NCBI GenBank assembly: GCA_903918375.1
Contig: CAIXED010000001.1
Location: forward strand, 1 to 64,000
Origin: an uncultured Pseudomonadota bacterium
GTDB taxonomy: Bacteria > Pseudomonadota > Gammaproteobacteria > Methylococcales > Methylomonadaceae
Length of the DNA stretch: 64,000 bases
Direction: 5' to 3'
In this document: one piece after another, positions 18,915 to 28,541 of the stretch
Position numbering within the stretch: position 1 is the first letter of the stretch
Layout of the letters: each line of letters begins with the position of its first letter
Made by a program: the position numbers and the translations under genes
The notes under the pieces: model-generated
What the model was told of the DNA's origin: nothing
Databases searched by the model: none
The model's input: the letters and a program-made list of their open reading frames with translations, nothing else

Positions 18915-19085
18915 GCCAAAGCGACTGTCATTCCAGATACCGCATACAAATCCAGCACGACAGCCAAATAAAACCAACCCTAGTCAGTCCAGATACAAGT
19001 AATATCAGCCACCCACTTTTGTTCAGTGAGCGATCTGCTTCAAATGCTGATTTAACAAGCAGGGAGGCAACAAAGAGAGGCTAAA
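18915..19085 (-). pseudogene. Decayed IS3-family transposase (OrfB) fragment
   Basis: The minus strand encodes EQKWVADITCIWTD, a stop codon, then GWFYLAVVLDLYA, which is the start of the rve catalytic core of IS3-family OrfB transposases (the Asp in ADIT is the first catalytic residue). Just upstream, in a different frame, LLNQHL and FEADRSL match the usual LLNxxFxADRPNQKW lead-in, so there is at least one frameshift as well as the internal TAG. No complete end or inverted repeat was found. The remaining gap from 18714 to 18914 and 19086 to 19181 shows nothing I can assign, and may be further decayed insertion-sequence DNA. Confidence 0.75.
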
Positions 19086-19181
19086 TTGTCTTTTCGTGTA
19101 CGGTCGCAGTTCGCAAACAATCGAATAGGATAGAGAGTGGTGGTGTTTTATTCTGAATTGTCCCGCCAATGTGCTGCGGGC

Positions 19182-19215
19182 AAAAAAAAGGACTTAACAT
19201 TACTGATAAGTCCTT
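19182..19215 (-). terminator. Intrinsic terminator of tRNA-Lys
   Basis: On the minus strand AAGGACTTA (19215-19207) pairs perfectly with TAAGTCCTT (19196-19188) across a 10-nt loop, followed by a run of T residues (A-run 19182-19189 on the plus strand). It begins 8 nt after the tRNA 3' end. Confidence 0.88.
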
Positions 19216-19223
19216 GATATTCG

Positions 19224-19299
19224 TGGTGGGTCGTGTGCGATTCGAACGCACGACCATCGCATTAAAAGTGCGGTGCTCTACCGGCTGAGCTAACGACCC
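19224..19299 (-). tRNA. tRNA-Lys (anticodon TTT)
   Basis: The 76-nt cloverleaf on the minus strand has a perfect 7-bp acceptor stem (GGGTCGT/ACGACCC), D-loop AGCTCAGCCGGTAGAGC, an anticodon loop CTTTTAA on a GCA/TGC stem, T-loop GTTCGAATC and an encoded CCA. Anticodon TTT reads lysine codons AAA and AAG. A decayed transposase lies just beyond its 3' end. Confidence 0.98.
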
Positions 19300-19358
19300 G
19301 AAGTATCTGTGTATTATAGCGGCTTAATTAAATAAGGCAAGCTTTTTTTAAGTTTAAT

Positions 19359-20069
19359 CTATTCGCTCGCAAGTACTTTGGCTAATTGAGCGGCTGGCAC
19401 GTATCCAGGCAGGATATTGCCTTTCGCTGTGACGATCATTGGTGTGCCTGTCATGCCAAAATCTTCGCCTAGCTGCATGTGTTTATCAACGGGGTTATCG
19501 CAAGACTTAGTGTCAAAAGCATCGCCTTTTTTAGCCGCTGTTAACGCTTTGTTTTTATCGGCGGCACACCACACAGCAACTGCTTTATTGTATGATTCAG
19601 AACCCTTCCCTGCTCTTGGGAAGAACAAGTAGCGCACTGTAATACCTTGCGCTAAATACTGATCAATTTCTGAATGAAGCTTGCGACAGTAGCCGCAGTC
19701 GATGTCGGTAAACACTGAAACCGTATATTTGCTATTTGGCGCTTTGAACACAATCATCTCTTGCTCACCGATTTTATCTAATGCGGCTTTACGAACGGCA
19801 CCTAACTTTGATTCGGTAATATTTTTCTTGGCATCGACATCAAATAATTGTCCCTGCAGCAAATATTTCCCATCTTCAGATGCATAAAAGATATTAGACC
19901 CAGCATTAACTTCATATAAGCCCTTTATCTCAGAAGGCTTAACAGTATCAACTTGCTCAGTCGGCATAAAAGTAGCAATTGCTTTCTTAATCGCTGCTTC
20001 ATCAGCCATTAAAATGCCAGCGTGACAGGCAAAACTTGCTAATACGAGGGTTTGGATGATTTTTTTCAT
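19359..20069 (-). CDS. dsbC: Periplasmic disulfide isomerase DsbC
   Basis: DsbC reshuffles wrong disulfides in the periplasm and is kept reduced by DsbD. With the ATG at 20069 the protein has 236 residues, a signal peptide (MKKIIQ to about Ala22), an N-terminal dimerisation domain and a C-terminal thioredoxin fold. The active site CGYC is at Cys125-Cys128, and the cis-Pro loop reads TGTPMIV. Two further Cys (in VWCAAD and KSCDNP) match the structural disulfide of DsbC. A TTG three codons upstream is a less likely start. It follows rseP's promoter-distal end by 59 bp in the reverse order, meaning dsbC lies downstream of rseP, where bamA is usually found. Confidence 0.95.
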   Translation of the reverse strand: MKKIIQTLVLASFACHAGILMADEAAIKKAIATFMPTEQVDTVKPSEIKGLYEVNAGSNIFYASEDGKYLLQGQLFDVDAKKNITESKLGAVRKAALDKIGEQEMIVFKAPNSKYTVSVFTDIDCGYCRKLHSEIDQYLAQGITVRYLFFPRAGKGSESYNKAVAVWCAADKNKALTAAKKGDAFDTKSCDNPVDKHMQLGEDFGMTGTPMIVTAKGNILPGYVPAAQLAKVLASE

Positions 20070-20128
20070 GTTAAGCAACTCTAAATAGAGGAAAAAACAA
20101 AGACCACAAGGAATAAGCTTGGTTCAAT

Positions 20129-21493
20129 CTATTGGAACAATCGGCCAAGATCGACAAACATAGCCAACGCCATTAACGAGAACAATATCAACATTCCCGC
20201 TTGCTGGAAATACAACTGCACTTTATCGGATACGGGACTACCTTTTATTGCTTCAATGCCATAAAACAATAAATGTCCACCATCCAAAACTGGCACTGGC
20301 AATAAATTAAGTACGCCAAGACTGACACTGACTAAGGCTAAAAAGCGCAGAAAAGCCCCTAAACCCATTTCTGCTGATTGACCGGCGTATTGTGCAATGC
20401 TGATTGGCCCACTAAGGTTTTGCACCGATGCTGAGCCAACAAACATCTTGCCCATCATTTTTACCGTGCTGATCGCATAAAAAGCCGTTCTTTCAAACGC
20501 AGCTGGCACAGCTTCAATCGGTGATAACGAATGATTAACGACCATAGAATCTAATAGCGCTTGGGGTACTTCAACACCTGCACCGATTTTACCCACCACA
20601 CTACCATCAGCTAAGGTTTCTTTACGCGGGGCAATCGTTAACGGCAATTGCACTTCATCACGCAGAATCAGCAATTTAATCTCTTGCTCAGGTCTGGCTT
20701 GGACATAATTAACCCATTGTTGCCATTCTTGCATCGCTACGCCATCAGCGCTGACAATCAAATCGCCTGACTTTAAACCGGCTTGTTGTGCAACACTCTC
20801 CGCAACCAACTTACCAATAATCGGCTTAATGATAGGCGCCCAAGGTCTAAGACCTAACCGTTTTTGCAGTGCCTCAGGATTTTGTACATCTTGCTCATTA
20901 ATAATCAGCACTCGCATTTGCTGATCACCATCAAAGGTTTTAACGCTAACCACAATATCGTGATTACCGCTTAAAGCTTGAGAAAGTAACTCGTCTAAAG
21001 CCGACATCCAAGTTGGCGTATCTTTTTGATTAACGCTGAGAATTTCATCTTGTTCGATAAACCCAGCTTCAGCGGCTAATGTGCCAGATTCAACCTTGCC
21101 AACAATCGGCTTAATCCCGGTTTCGCCCATGACAAACACTGCCCAAAACAATGCGACAGCTAACAGTAAATTGAAGATTGGTCCTGCGGCGACAATTGCT
21201 GATCTAGCGAATAACGATTGGCGATTAAACGCATAAGGCAAATCTTCTGATTTAACCTCGCCTTCACGTTCATCGACCATTTTGACATAGCCGCCCAATG
21301 GAATTGCAGCGACAACAAACTGAGTTGATTGGGGATTTTTTTGCCAAGACCATAGGACTTTACCAAAGCCTATGGAAAATCGGATCACTTTAACCCCTGA
21401 TTTTCTTGCCACCCAAAAGTGACCAAATTCATGAAATGCCACCAAAACCGCGATGGCAACAACAAAGAAAAACAGGGATTGTAGGGTATCCAT
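20129..21493 (-). CDS. rseP: RIP zinc metalloprotease RseP
   Basis: RseP is the inner-membrane site-2 protease that cleaves RseA to release sigma-E and removes signal peptides. The 454-residue protein has the zinc motif HEFGH in the first helix (FHEFGHFWVARKSGV) and the third ligand in the C-terminal LLPVPVLDGGH segment. Two PDZ domains lie between (about 110-300, with GLKSGDLIVSADGVAMQEW in the second). It overlaps the dxr stop by one base and belongs to the rpsB-rseP gene string. Confidence 0.97.
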   Translation of the reverse strand: MDTLQSLFFFVVAIAVLVAFHEFGHFWVARKSGVKVIRFSIGFGKVLWSWQKNPQSTQFVVAAIPLGGYVKMVDEREGEVKSEDLPYAFNRQSLFARSAIVAAGPIFNLLLAVALFWAVFVMGETGIKPIVGKVESGTLAAEAGFIEQDEILSVNQKDTPTWMSALDELLSQALSGNHDIVVSVKTFDGDQQMRVLIINEQDVQNPEALQKRLGLRPWAPIIKPIIGKLVAESVAQQAGLKSGDLIVSADGVAMQEWQQWVNYVQARPEQEIKLLILRDEVQLPLTIAPRKETLADGSVVGKIGAGVEVPQALLDSMVVNHSLSPIEAVPAAFERTAFYAISTVKMMGKMFVGSASVQNLSGPISIAQYAGQSAEMGLGAFLRFLALVSVSLGVLNLLPVPVLDGGHLLFYGIEAIKGSPVSDKVQLYFQQAGMLILFSLMALAMFVDLGRLFQ

Positions 21494-22677
21494 TAGCTAT
21501 TTAATTCACCAATAATTGTATTAGCAACCTCACGCGCCTGACGATCTGCTTGTAAGATAATTTCTAAGCTATCAGCGACATCAGGGGTAAATTTCGCCAT
21601 GCTACGCTCGATAATTTTGGCAATATCGGTAAAGCGCACTTGCTCATTTAAGAAAGCTTCAACCGCAATCTCATTGGCCGCATTCAGCACAGTCGGCATA
21701 ATGCCACCGGCTTTAATCGCTTCATAGGCTAATCTTAAACAAGGGAAACGCTGTAGATCCGGTTGTTCAAAATCCATGTGCGCCACTTCAAAAATATTCA
21801 GTGGAGCAACACCGGAATCAAAACGCTCAGGCCATGCCATTGCATGAGCAATCGGTGTGCGCATATCAGGATTACCCATTTGCGCCAATACCGAACCATC
21901 AACGTAATCAACCATCGAGTGAATGATACTTTGTGGATGAATCACCACTTGAATGTCATCTGGGTCCATATTGAATAACAAACAAGCTTCGATTAACTCC
22001 AAGCCTTTGTTCATCATGGTCGCAGAATCTACGGAAATTTTGCGGCCCATATCCCATTTTGGATGAGCAACCGCTTGATCTGGCGTGACTGCGTCTAAAT
22101 CAGCAATCGGTGTTCTACGGAACGGCCCGCCCGATGCGGTCAATAAAATACGACGCGCTTGTTTTGCGGTTTGCCCCGCTGTGTAACCAGCCGGCATACA
22201 TTGGAAAATCGCATTATGTTCGCTATCGATTGGTAACAAAGTTGCACCCGCATCGGTCACCGCTTGCATAAAGATTTGCCCTGACATTACCAAAGCTTCT
22301 TTATTAGCTAACAACACATCTTTACCCGCTTTAGCCGCCGCCAAGGTTGGCAATAAACCCGCTGCGCCAACAATCGCCGCCATCACAGAATCAACATTGT
22401 CTAAAGTTGATACCGTTTCCAAGGCTTTTGCGCCGCCCAATACTTTAATATCGGCAACTGGCGAATTGGCAATTCGATCTTTGAAAACTTGTAGGTTATT
22501 TTCGTTAGCAACCACCGCATATTCTGGATGATGCGCTAAGCATTGTTCGTATAAAGCATCCAGATTACCGTTGGCAGTTAAGGCCACAACACGGTATTTA
22601 TCGGGATGTCTGGCAACAACGTCTAAGGTGCTAACGCCGATTGAACCGGTCGCTCCAAGTATGCAAATACCTTTCAT
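21493..22677 (-). CDS. dxr: 1-deoxy-D-xylulose 5-phosphate reductoisomerase
   Basis: Dxr makes 2-C-methyl-D-erythritol 4-phosphate, the committed step of the MEP isoprenoid pathway, using NADPH and a divalent metal. The 394-residue protein has the [13 protein letters not shown] nucleotide-binding start, [11 protein letters not shown], the metal and substrate motif [12 protein letters not shown], and [18 protein letters not shown]. It overlaps cdsA by four bases (ATGA). The neighbouring uppS gene makes an isoprenoid from the same pathway. Confidence 0.98.
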   Translation of the reverse strand: MKGICILGATGSIGVSTLDVVARHPDKYRVVALTANGNLDALYEQCLAHHPEYAVVANENNLQVFKDRIANSPVADIKVLGGAKALETVSTLDNVDSVMAAIVGAAGLLPTLAAAKAGKDVLLANKEALVMSGQIFMQAVTDAGATLLPIDSEHNAIFQCMPAGYTAGQTAKQARRILLTASGGPFRRTPIADLDAVTPDQAVAHPKWDMGRKISVDSATMMNKGLELIEACLLFNMDPDDIQVVIHPQSIIHSMVDYVDGSVLAQMGNPDMRTPIAHAMAWPERFDSGVAPLNIFEVAHMDFEQPDLQRFPCLRLAYEAIKAGGIMPTVLNAANEIAVEAFLNEQVRFTDIAKIIERSMAKFTPDVADSLEIILQADRQAREVANTIIGELNS

Positions 22678-23579
22678 GAAAATACGCTCCGACCAATCAA
22701 AACAATGCCTGCATAGAAAAAGGGTGCTGCAGCAATCACGCTATCAATTCGGTCTAAAATGCCACCGTGACCAGGTAATAAACTACCGCTGTCTTTAACA
22801 CCTTTGCGTCTTTTCATCAGGCTGAAAAACAAATCACCGTAAATTGAAACCAATACCGTCAACACAGACAGAATAATCAAATCAATCGCCATCAGAATCA
22901 CCAATTCTGAACCTTCTTGGTCCAATCCTGACAAGCCATAATATAAGCGCAAAGCAATCGCGCTAATCACAGCCGAACCTAATGCACCATACATACCTTG
23001 TACAGTTTTGCCTGGGCTAACTTCTGGAGCCAACTTATCTTTACCCCATTTTTTGCCAACAAAATAGGCTGCAATATCAGCAAACCAAATCAAGGCTAAG
23101 AAATATAAAACCATGCTCGAACCATAATAAGCTCTCAATTTACTTAAAAACATCCAAGCAGAAAGCAGCACTAACCAACCAATAAAACGCTCAACGCTCG
23201 GTTTAATTTGCATGCTTAATAACTGTGGCGAGGCTTGACGAATCAAGGTCATCATCAATATCCAAAACAGCACAGGTGCAATCACCAACCATTCCAATGC
23301 GTCAGAATAATTTTTGATTTCTGGCCATTCTAATAATTCGCCCATCAATTCTAAAAATACCGTCCAATAAGTAACGCCCAACATAGGCAATACTAATGAA
23401 GCTAAAAATAGTAATTTATTGCTTAGCTTATCGATACCGGTTAAATCCAACCATTCCCAAGCTGCGGCCAGGGTAATGACTGCGATAAATAGTGAAAAAT
23501 AGATAGTTGGCAGTTCAAAGACTGCCAAGATGACGACAGCTGCCAATACCAGTGCCGTTATGATGCGTTGTATTAACAT
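22674..23579 (-). CDS. cdsA: Phosphatidate cytidylyltransferase
   Basis: CdsA makes CDP-diacylglycerol, the precursor of all phospholipids, in the inner membrane. The 301-residue protein is hydrophobic throughout, with about eight helices. The conserved signature at the C-terminal end, [21 protein letters not shown] followed by RIDSVI, is complete, and SPGKTVQG marks the middle motif. It is somewhat longer than the roughly 285-residue E. coli enzyme. It lies 39 bp after uppS and overlaps dxr. Confidence 0.96.
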   Translation of the reverse strand: MLIQRIITALVLAAVVILAVFELPTIYFSLFIAVITLAAAWEWLDLTGIDKLSNKLLFLASLVLPMLGVTYWTVFLELMGELLEWPEIKNYSDALEWLVIAPVLFWILMMTLIRQASPQLLSMQIKPSVERFIGWLVLLSAWMFLSKLRAYYGSSMVLYFLALIWFADIAAYFVGKKWGKDKLAPEVSPGKTVQGMYGALGSAVISAIALRLYYGLSGLDQEGSELVILMAIDLIILSVLTVLVSIYGDLFFSLMKRRKGVKDSGSLLPGHGGILDRIDSVIAAAPFFYAGIVLIGRSVFS

Positions 23580-23618
23580 AGGTTATGTTTTTTAATTATT
23601 ATGGTTTAAGAAAAATGC

Positions 23619-24374
23619 CTAGCGTTTTATAGCGATCATTTGTTCGCCAGTATGACCAAATCGCCGCTGTCTACTTTTAAAGCTGATGACGGCTTGTTCT
23701 AACAGTTGTTGATCAAAATCAGGCCATAAAGCTTCTGTGAAATAAAACTCAGTGTACGCTAATTGCCACAGCAAAAAGTTACTGATTCGCTCCTCACCAC
23801 CCGAACGGATAAACAAATCGGGCTCAGGTAAATCGGCAGTTACTAAATACTGATTAATCAATTCCTCAGAAATCGCCTGTTGCTCAATTTCACCACTGGC
23901 AATCGCTGCGACGATTTTTTGCACCGCTTGGGTAATATCCCAACGGCCGCCATAGTTAGCGGCAATCACCAAAGTCAAACCGGTATTGTTTTCAGTTTGC
24001 TGTTCAGCTGCGCGAATTTTTTCCTGTAATTTGTCAGAAAAAGCAGTTTTGTCACCAATAATTTTTAAGCGAATATTGTTTTTATCCAGCTTATTAACCT
24101 CAGATTGCAAGGTTGCCATGAATAACTCCATCAGCAAATTCACTTCATCTTTGGGACGACGCCAGTTTTCGCTACTAAAAGCAAATAAAGACAGGACTTC
24201 GATATTGGATTTTGCACAATATTCGACAATTTTACGCACGGCTTTTACACCCGCATGATGCCCCATGATTCGTGGCATTAAACGCTTTTGCGCCCAGCGG
24301 CCATTGCCATCCATGATGATGGCAATGTGCTTAGGATTATCGCTATCGACAATTGCCTGAGATTCGGCAGACAT
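23619..24374 (-). CDS. uppS: Undecaprenyl diphosphate synthase
   Basis: UppS extends farnesyl diphosphate with eight isopentenyl units to give the lipid carrier for cell-wall synthesis. The 251-residue protein has the metal-binding IAIIMDGNGRWA motif, GHHAGVKAVRKI, the FAFSSENWRRP segment and the C-terminal PDLFIRSGGEERISNFLLWQ substrate motif. It lies 11 bp downstream of frr in the operon. Confidence 0.98.
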   Translation of the reverse strand: MSAESQAIVDSDNPKHIAIIMDGNGRWAQKRLMPRIMGHHAGVKAVRKIVEYCAKSNIEVLSLFAFSSENWRRPKDEVNLLMELFMATLQSEVNKLDKNNIRLKIIGDKTAFSDKLQEKIRAAEQQTENNTGLTLVIAANYGGRWDITQAVQKIVAAIASGEIEQQAISEELINQYLVTADLPEPDLFIRSGGEERISNFLLWQLAYTEFYFTEALWPDFDQQLLEQAVISFKSRQRRFGHTGEQMIAIKR

Positions 24375-24385
24375 AGAGGATTGCG

Positions 24386-24943
24386 TTACATTGACAATAG
24401 ATCAGCTTCTTTTTCTTCAAGATGCTTTTCTACTTCTTTAATAAATTGATCAGTCAATTTCTGAATTTTTTCTTCGCCTTGACGGGCATCATCTTCAGAA
24501 ATTTGTTTTTCTTTCAACGCATCTTTAATCGTTGCATTCGCATCACGACGGATATTTCTAATCGCAACACGACCTTGTTCAGCTTCGTTTTTAACGATTT
24601 TCACCAAATCACGACGACGCTCTTCGGTTAACGCAGGCAATGGGATTCGAATCACGGTACCTTGGGTTGCAGGATTTAACCCCAAACCTGAAGACATAAT
24701 TGCTTTTTCAATCGCTTGCACCATGCTTTTTTCCCAAGGCACCACTTTTAACGTTCTGGCATCTTCAACAGATACGTTGGCGACTTGTGATAACTGCGAA
24801 TCTTGACCGTAGTAAGTCACAGTAATTTGATCAAGCAAACTAGGGTGAGCACGACCGGTTCTGATTTTGGTAAAGGCTTTTTGCAACGATTCAATGCTTT
24901 TCAGCATTCGGGTTGAAGCATCTTGTTGAATATCACTGATCAT
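24386..24943 (-). CDS. frr: Ribosome recycling factor
   Basis: RRF splits post-termination ribosomes together with EF-G. The 185-residue length is exact for the family. [15 protein letters not shown], the domain II segment [16 protein letters not shown], and the C-terminal [21 protein letters not shown] helix are typical. It starts 1 bp after the pyrH stop, in the standard pyrH-frr pair. Confidence 0.98.
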   Translation of the reverse strand: MISDIQQDASTRMLKSIESLQKAFTKIRTGRAHPSLLDQITVTYYGQDSQLSQVANVSVEDARTLKVVPWEKSMVQAIEKAIMSSGLGLNPATQGTVIRIPLPALTEERRRDLVKIVKNEAEQGRVAIRNIRRDANATIKDALKEKQISEDDARQGEEKIQKLTDQFIKEVEKHLEEKEADLLSM

Positions 24944-24944
24944 T

Positions 24945-25664
24945 CTATTTCCTCTCGATTAGGGAGCCGATATCTTCACCGCGCATTAAACGCATTACCG
25001 CTCCCGGTTCAAAAATATTCATTACACGCATGGGCAGATTATTATCACGGCATAAAACTAATGCGGTGGTGTCCATCACATTCAAGCGCTGGTCAATCGC
25101 TTCATCATAAGTCAATCGTGGATAAAATACTGCATCAGGGACTTTATGTGGATCGGCAGAATACACACCTTTTACTTTAGTCGCCTTAATCATTAATTGC
25201 GCGTCAATCTCGATGGCTCGCAAACTGGCTGCGGTATCGGTGGTAAAAAATGGATTACCGGTGCCGGCTGCAAAAATGGCTACCCGCCCTTTTTCCAAAT
25301 GTCTTACCGCACGACGGCGAATGTAATCTTCACAGACTTGATTGATTTTTAGCGCTGTCATAACCCGAACTGGCTGGCCGAGGTATTCCAAAGCATCTTG
25401 CATGGCTAAAGCATTAATGACCGTCGCCAACATACCCATTTGGTCACCGGTGACGCGATTCAATCCTGCGGACGCTTTTTCACCACCACGCAAAATATTA
25501 CCACCGCCAATCACCAAACCAACTTGAATGCCTGCATCACATAAATCTTTAACTTCATGCGCTAAACGCTGAACTATATCCGGGTCGATACTGCCACCCT
25601 TTTCACTCATAAGGGCTTCGCCGCTCAATTTAAGTAAAATTCTCTGACAAATTGTATGACTCAT
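24945..25664 (-). CDS. pyrH: UMP kinase
   Basis: PyrH phosphorylates UMP to UDP and is allosterically controlled by GTP and UTP. I chose the ATG at 25664 (MSHTICQ), giving 239 residues, with GGTGGA upstream; an in-frame GTG four codons earlier is less likely. The amino-acid-kinase-fold motifs [24 protein letters not shown] and [15 protein letters not shown] are present. It lies just beyond a strong terminator after tsf, so it needs its own promoter or readthrough. Confidence 0.97.
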   Translation of the reverse strand: MSHTICQRILLKLSGEALMSEKGGSIDPDIVQRLAHEVKDLCDAGIQVGLVIGGGNILRGGEKASAGLNRVTGDQMGMLATVINALAMQDALEYLGQPVRVMTALKINQVCEDYIRRRAVRHLEKGRVAIFAAGTGNPFFTTDTAASLRAIEIDAQLMIKATKVKGVYSADPHKVPDAVFYPRLTYDEAIDQRLNVMDTTALVLCRDNNLPMRVMNIFEPGAVMRLMRGEDIGSLIERK

Positions 25665-25710
25665 ATTCACATCCACCGTTTGTTTATGGGTTAAGTTTTG
25701 CGAAACAGAT

Positions 25711-25738
25711 AAAAAACCCGGCGTTAACCGGGTTTTTT
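25711..25738. terminator. Bidirectional-type terminator between tsf and pyrH
   Basis: AAAAAACCCGG (25711-25721) pairs perfectly with CCGGGTTTTTT (25728-25738) around a 6-nt loop. On the minus strand the stem ends in six T residues. It lies 9 bp beyond the tsf stop and would uncouple the rpsB-tsf unit from pyrH. Confidence 0.9.
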
Positions 25739-25747
25739 GGGGAGAGA

Positions 25748-26632
25748 TTAACCTCTGACTTGCGCCATAACCTCAGCAGCGAAGTCTTCTTCTTTCTTCT
25801 CGATGCCTTCACCCACTTCAAAACGGGCAAAACGCGCAACTTCATTGCCTTTTTCTTTCAGCAACTGGCCAACGGTTTTGCTATCGTCCTTAATAAAGGC
25901 TTGGCCTTGCAAAGTGATTTCCGCCAAAAATTTGTTGACTCGACCAGAAACCATTTTTTCAACGATTTCCGCTGGCTTACCTTTGATTTTTTCTTCTTGT
26001 TGCGCCAAGAAAATTTCTTTTTCTTTTTCAATCGCATCAGCAGCAACTTGATCAGCAGAGATGCACATAGGCTTACTAGCAGCAATGTGCATTGCAATAT
26101 CTTTACCTAATTCTGCGTCGTTTTTGCTTAATTCAACGATAACGCCGATTTTGCTACCGTGTAGGTAAGCAGCTTGGCCGCCGTCAGTTGCAGTGTATTT
26201 AACAAAACGTCTAACAGTGATGTTTTCGCCCAATTTAGAAATCAAAGCGCGACGTGTTTCATCAATAGTGCTACCGCTTGCCAATACTAAAGCTTGCAAT
26301 TGATCGTCATTTTCAACGTCAGTTGCCAATAATGCATTAGTTACATCGTTTACGAAACCAACGAAGTCATCGCCTTTAGCAACGAAATCGGTTTCGCAGT
26401 TAACATCAACCATAACAACGGTTTTTGCATCATCAGATACTTTTGAGCCGATAACACCTTCAGCAGCGATACGACCTGATTTTTTATCCGCTTTTGCTAA
26501 ACCCGCTTTACGCATGTTTTCGATTGCCAACTCCATGTCGCCAATCGCTTCAACTAAAGCTTTTTTACATTCCATCATGCCAGAACCGGTACGTTCACGC
26601 AGTTCTTTCACCATTGCGGCAGTAATATCCAT
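25748..26632 (-). CDS. tsf: Elongation factor Ts
   Basis: EF-Ts exchanges GDP for GTP on EF-Tu. The ATG at 26632 ([16 protein letters not shown]) gives 294 residues and has GAGGAAAAAAAC directly upstream; a start five codons earlier overlaps this ribosome binding site. The UBA-like N-terminal domain with GMMECKKAL and the core motif [16 protein letters not shown] are standard. It follows rpsB with an attenuator-like hairpin in between. Confidence 0.98.
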   Translation of the reverse strand: MDITAAMVKELRERTGSGMMECKKALVEAIGDMELAIENMRKAGLAKADKKSGRIAAEGVIGSKVSDDAKTVVMVDVNCETDFVAKGDDFVGFVNDVTNALLATDVENDDQLQALVLASGSTIDETRRALISKLGENITVRRFVKYTATDGGQAAYLHGSKIGVIVELSKNDAELGKDIAMHIAASKPMCISADQVAADAIEKEKEIFLAQQEEKIKGKPAEIVEKMVSGRVNKFLAEITLQGQAFIKDDSKTVGQLLKEKGNEVARFARFEVGEGIEKKEEDFAAEVMAQVRG

Positions 26633-26656
26633 CGTTTTTTTCCTCAAGTTTATTAA

Positions 26657-26686
26657 CTAAAAAAACGCCTCACTAAGGAGGCGTTT
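26657..26686 (-). terminator. Attenuator-like hairpin between rpsB and tsf
   Basis: On the minus strand AAACGCCTC (26686-26678) pairs with GAGGCGTTT (26671-26663) around a 6-nt loop, and T residues follow. Its place between two co-transcribed genes suggests partial termination that sets the S2 to EF-Ts ratio, as is known for rpsB-tsf in enterobacteria. Confidence 0.7.
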
Positions 26687-26764
26687 AAAAACTTACAAAC
26701 TGATTTAATTGTTTAAATCAGCACACGCCCAATGTTGAGCAAAGGACGTGTTGATAGTGAAAAC

Positions 26765-27508
26765 TTACGCTTCCGCTGCAACTTCTTCAACAAAATCGTC
26801 AGCTTTTGCTGATGCGTCTAACCGTAAAGATTTTGCTTCTAACACTGCTGTAGCAGCAGCTTGGCAATATAGGCTAACAGCACGGATTGAGTCGTCGTTA
26901 CCAGGGATAACGTAATCAATTTTTTCAGGTGAGTTGTTTGAGTCAACAATACCTACAACTGGAATGCCCAATTTTTTGGCTTCCATAATAGCATTTTTCT
27001 CGTAACCAACATCCAAGACGAAGATAACGTCAGGTGCGCCACGCATGTCTTTGATACCGCCTAAGCTACGCTCAAGTTTCTCAAGTTCGCGCTCCATACC
27101 CAAAGCTTCTTTTTTGCTGAAACGTTGATACAAAGTGCCGTCCAGTTTCATTGCTTCCAATTCTTTCAGACGGTTAATTGATTTTTTGATGGTTTTGAAG
27201 TTAGTCAACATACCACCCAACCAACGGTGGTTAACGTATGGCATACCACAACGTTTTGCTTCTTCAGCGACCGCTTTACGAGCTGATTTTTTTGTACCAA
27301 CGAAAAGGATGGTACCTTTATTTGCAGTCATTTGACCCAAATAGTTGATTGCGTCATTAAATAATGGAAGCGTTTGTTCCAAATCGATAATGTGAATCTT
27401 GTTACGAGCACCGAACAAATAAGGTGCCATTTTTGGATTCCAGTAACGAGTTTGGTGTCCAAAGTGAACACCCGCTTCTAACATTTCACGCATTGACACT
27501 GCTGCCAT
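26765..27508 (-). CDS. rpsB: 30S ribosomal protein S2
   Basis: S2 is a small-subunit protein that binds late in assembly with S1. The 247-residue protein starts [25 protein letters not shown] in line with other S2 proteins. It contains the IHIIDLEQT and [15 protein letters not shown] motifs and [12 protein letters not shown]. The start is supported by TAGGAG 6 nt upstream. A long leader (see the 27509-27685 entries) precedes it. Confidence 0.98.
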   Translation of the reverse strand: MAAVSMREMLEAGVHFGHQTRYWNPKMAPYLFGARNKIHIIDLEQTLPLFNDAINYLGQMTANKGTILFVGTKKSARKAVAEEAKRCGMPYVNHRWLGGMLTNFKTIKKSINRLKELEAMKLDGTLYQRFSKKEALGMERELEKLERSLGGIKDMRGAPDVIFVLDVGYEKNAIMEAKKLGIPVVGIVDSNNSPEKIDYVIPGNDDSIRAVSLYCQAAATAVLEAKSLRLDASAKADDFVEEVAAEA

Positions 27509-27527
27509 TTATTTCTCCTAAGGATTT

Positions 27528-27543
27528 GCCGAACCTTTTCGGC
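27528..27543 (-). promoter_or_regulatory. Hairpin in the rpsB leader, just above the ribosome binding site
   Basis: GCCGAA and TTCGGC form a 6-bp stem with a 4-nt loop ending about 8 nt before the rpsB TAGGAG. Gammaproteobacterial rpsB mRNAs carry leaders through which S2 represses its own synthesis. The long leader (about 140 nt from the candidate promoter) fits such control, but the full conserved structure was not checked. Confidence 0.45.
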
Positions 27544-27656
27544 TTTTGGGTTACGCCTCCGCTTATCCCGACCGATGACCGAATTGCATGACTGCAAACC
27601 AGCACCCCATCAACCGTGTCGACAAGCGTGAGTATTGATTACATAGTGAACTTACC

Positions 27657-27685
27657 TTTATACCATGATTCGGTTTTTACAACAA
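27657..27685 (-). promoter_or_regulatory. Candidate rpsB promoter
   Basis: On the minus strand TTGTTG (27685-27680) is followed after 17 bp by TATAAA (27662-27657). The -10 box is strong and the -35 weak. It would start transcription about 140 nt before rpsB. Confidence 0.4.
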
Positions 27686-27776
27686 GCTCAAGTCTGATAG
27701 ACTGCAGGCTTTGAGGTGTGCTTCAAACCCAAACCCATCATCACCTCTGAACTTCTTACCCCAAAAATATAGACTG

Positions 27777-28541
27777 ATGAGCATCGTAATTAAAACTGCT
27801 GACGAAATTGAAAAAATGCGGATTGCTGGCAAGCTGGCTGCCGAAGTTTTAGAGATGATTGCCCCGCATGTTGTTGTTGGCGTTACCACTGATGAACTCG
27901 ACCAAATCTGCCACGATTATATTGTTAATGTTCAGCAAGCCATCCCTGCTCCGCTCAACTATCGTGGCTTCCCAAAATCAATCTGCACCTCGATTAACCA
28001 ACAAATTTGCCACGGCATTCCCAGTGATAAAAAACTGAAAAGCGGCGACATTATTAATGTTGACATTACTGTTATCAAAGATGGCTACCACGGCGACACC
28101 AGCCAAATGTTTTGCGTTGGCGACGTTACCCCTCACGCCAAACGCCTAGTGGAAATCACTCGCCAATGCTTGTTTTTGGGCATTGAGCAAGTTAAACCGG
28201 GCGCACATTTCGGCGACATTGGCCATGTGATTCAAGTCCATGCCGAAAGCAATCGTTATTCAGTGGTTCGCGAGTTTTGCGGCCACGGCATTGGCAAAAA
28301 ATTCCACGAAGACCCACACGTTATGCACTTTGGTAAACGTGGCGAAGGTGCAGTCATGAAGCCCGGTATGATTTTCACCATCGAACCAATGATTAACCTC
28401 GGCAAACGCCATATGAAAGTCCTCGCTGACGGCTGGACAGCTGTCACCAAAGACCGCAGCTTATCGGCACAATTCGAGCACACCATTTTGGTCACCGAAA
28501 CCGGCTACGAAATCCTCACTCTGCGTCAGGAAGAGCAATGA
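27777..28541 (+). CDS. map: Methionine aminopeptidase type I
   Basis: Map removes the initiator methionine from new proteins. The ATG at 27777 gives 254 residues, close to the E. coli enzyme. The divalent-metal ligands are visible in the pita-bread fold: IINVDITVIKDGYHGDTSQM (two Asp), EFCGHGIGKKFHE (His), MIFTIEPM (Glu) and AQFEHTILV (Glu). The reading frame runs 22 codons upstream without family similarity. It overlaps glnD by four bases and is divergent from rpsB, as in E. coli. Confidence 0.97.
   Translation: MSIVIKTADEIEKMRIAGKLAAEVLEMIAPHVVVGVTTDELDQICHDYIVNVQQAIPAPLNYRGFPKSICTSINQQICHGIPSDKKLKSGDIINVDITVIKDGYHGDTSQMFCVGDVTPHAKRLVEITRQCLFLGIEQVKPGAHFGDIGHVIQVHAESNRYSVVREFCGHGIGKKFHEDPHVMHFGKRGEGAVMKPGMIFTIEPMINLGKRHMKVLADGWTAVTKDRSLSAQFEHTILVTETGYEILTLRQEEQ

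Noticed and set aside
18648-19084. Two plus-strand frames of 80 and 61 codons after argG
   Set aside because: The first runs through the argG terminator and the second is antisense to the recognisable IS3 transposase remnant; neither resembles a protein family.
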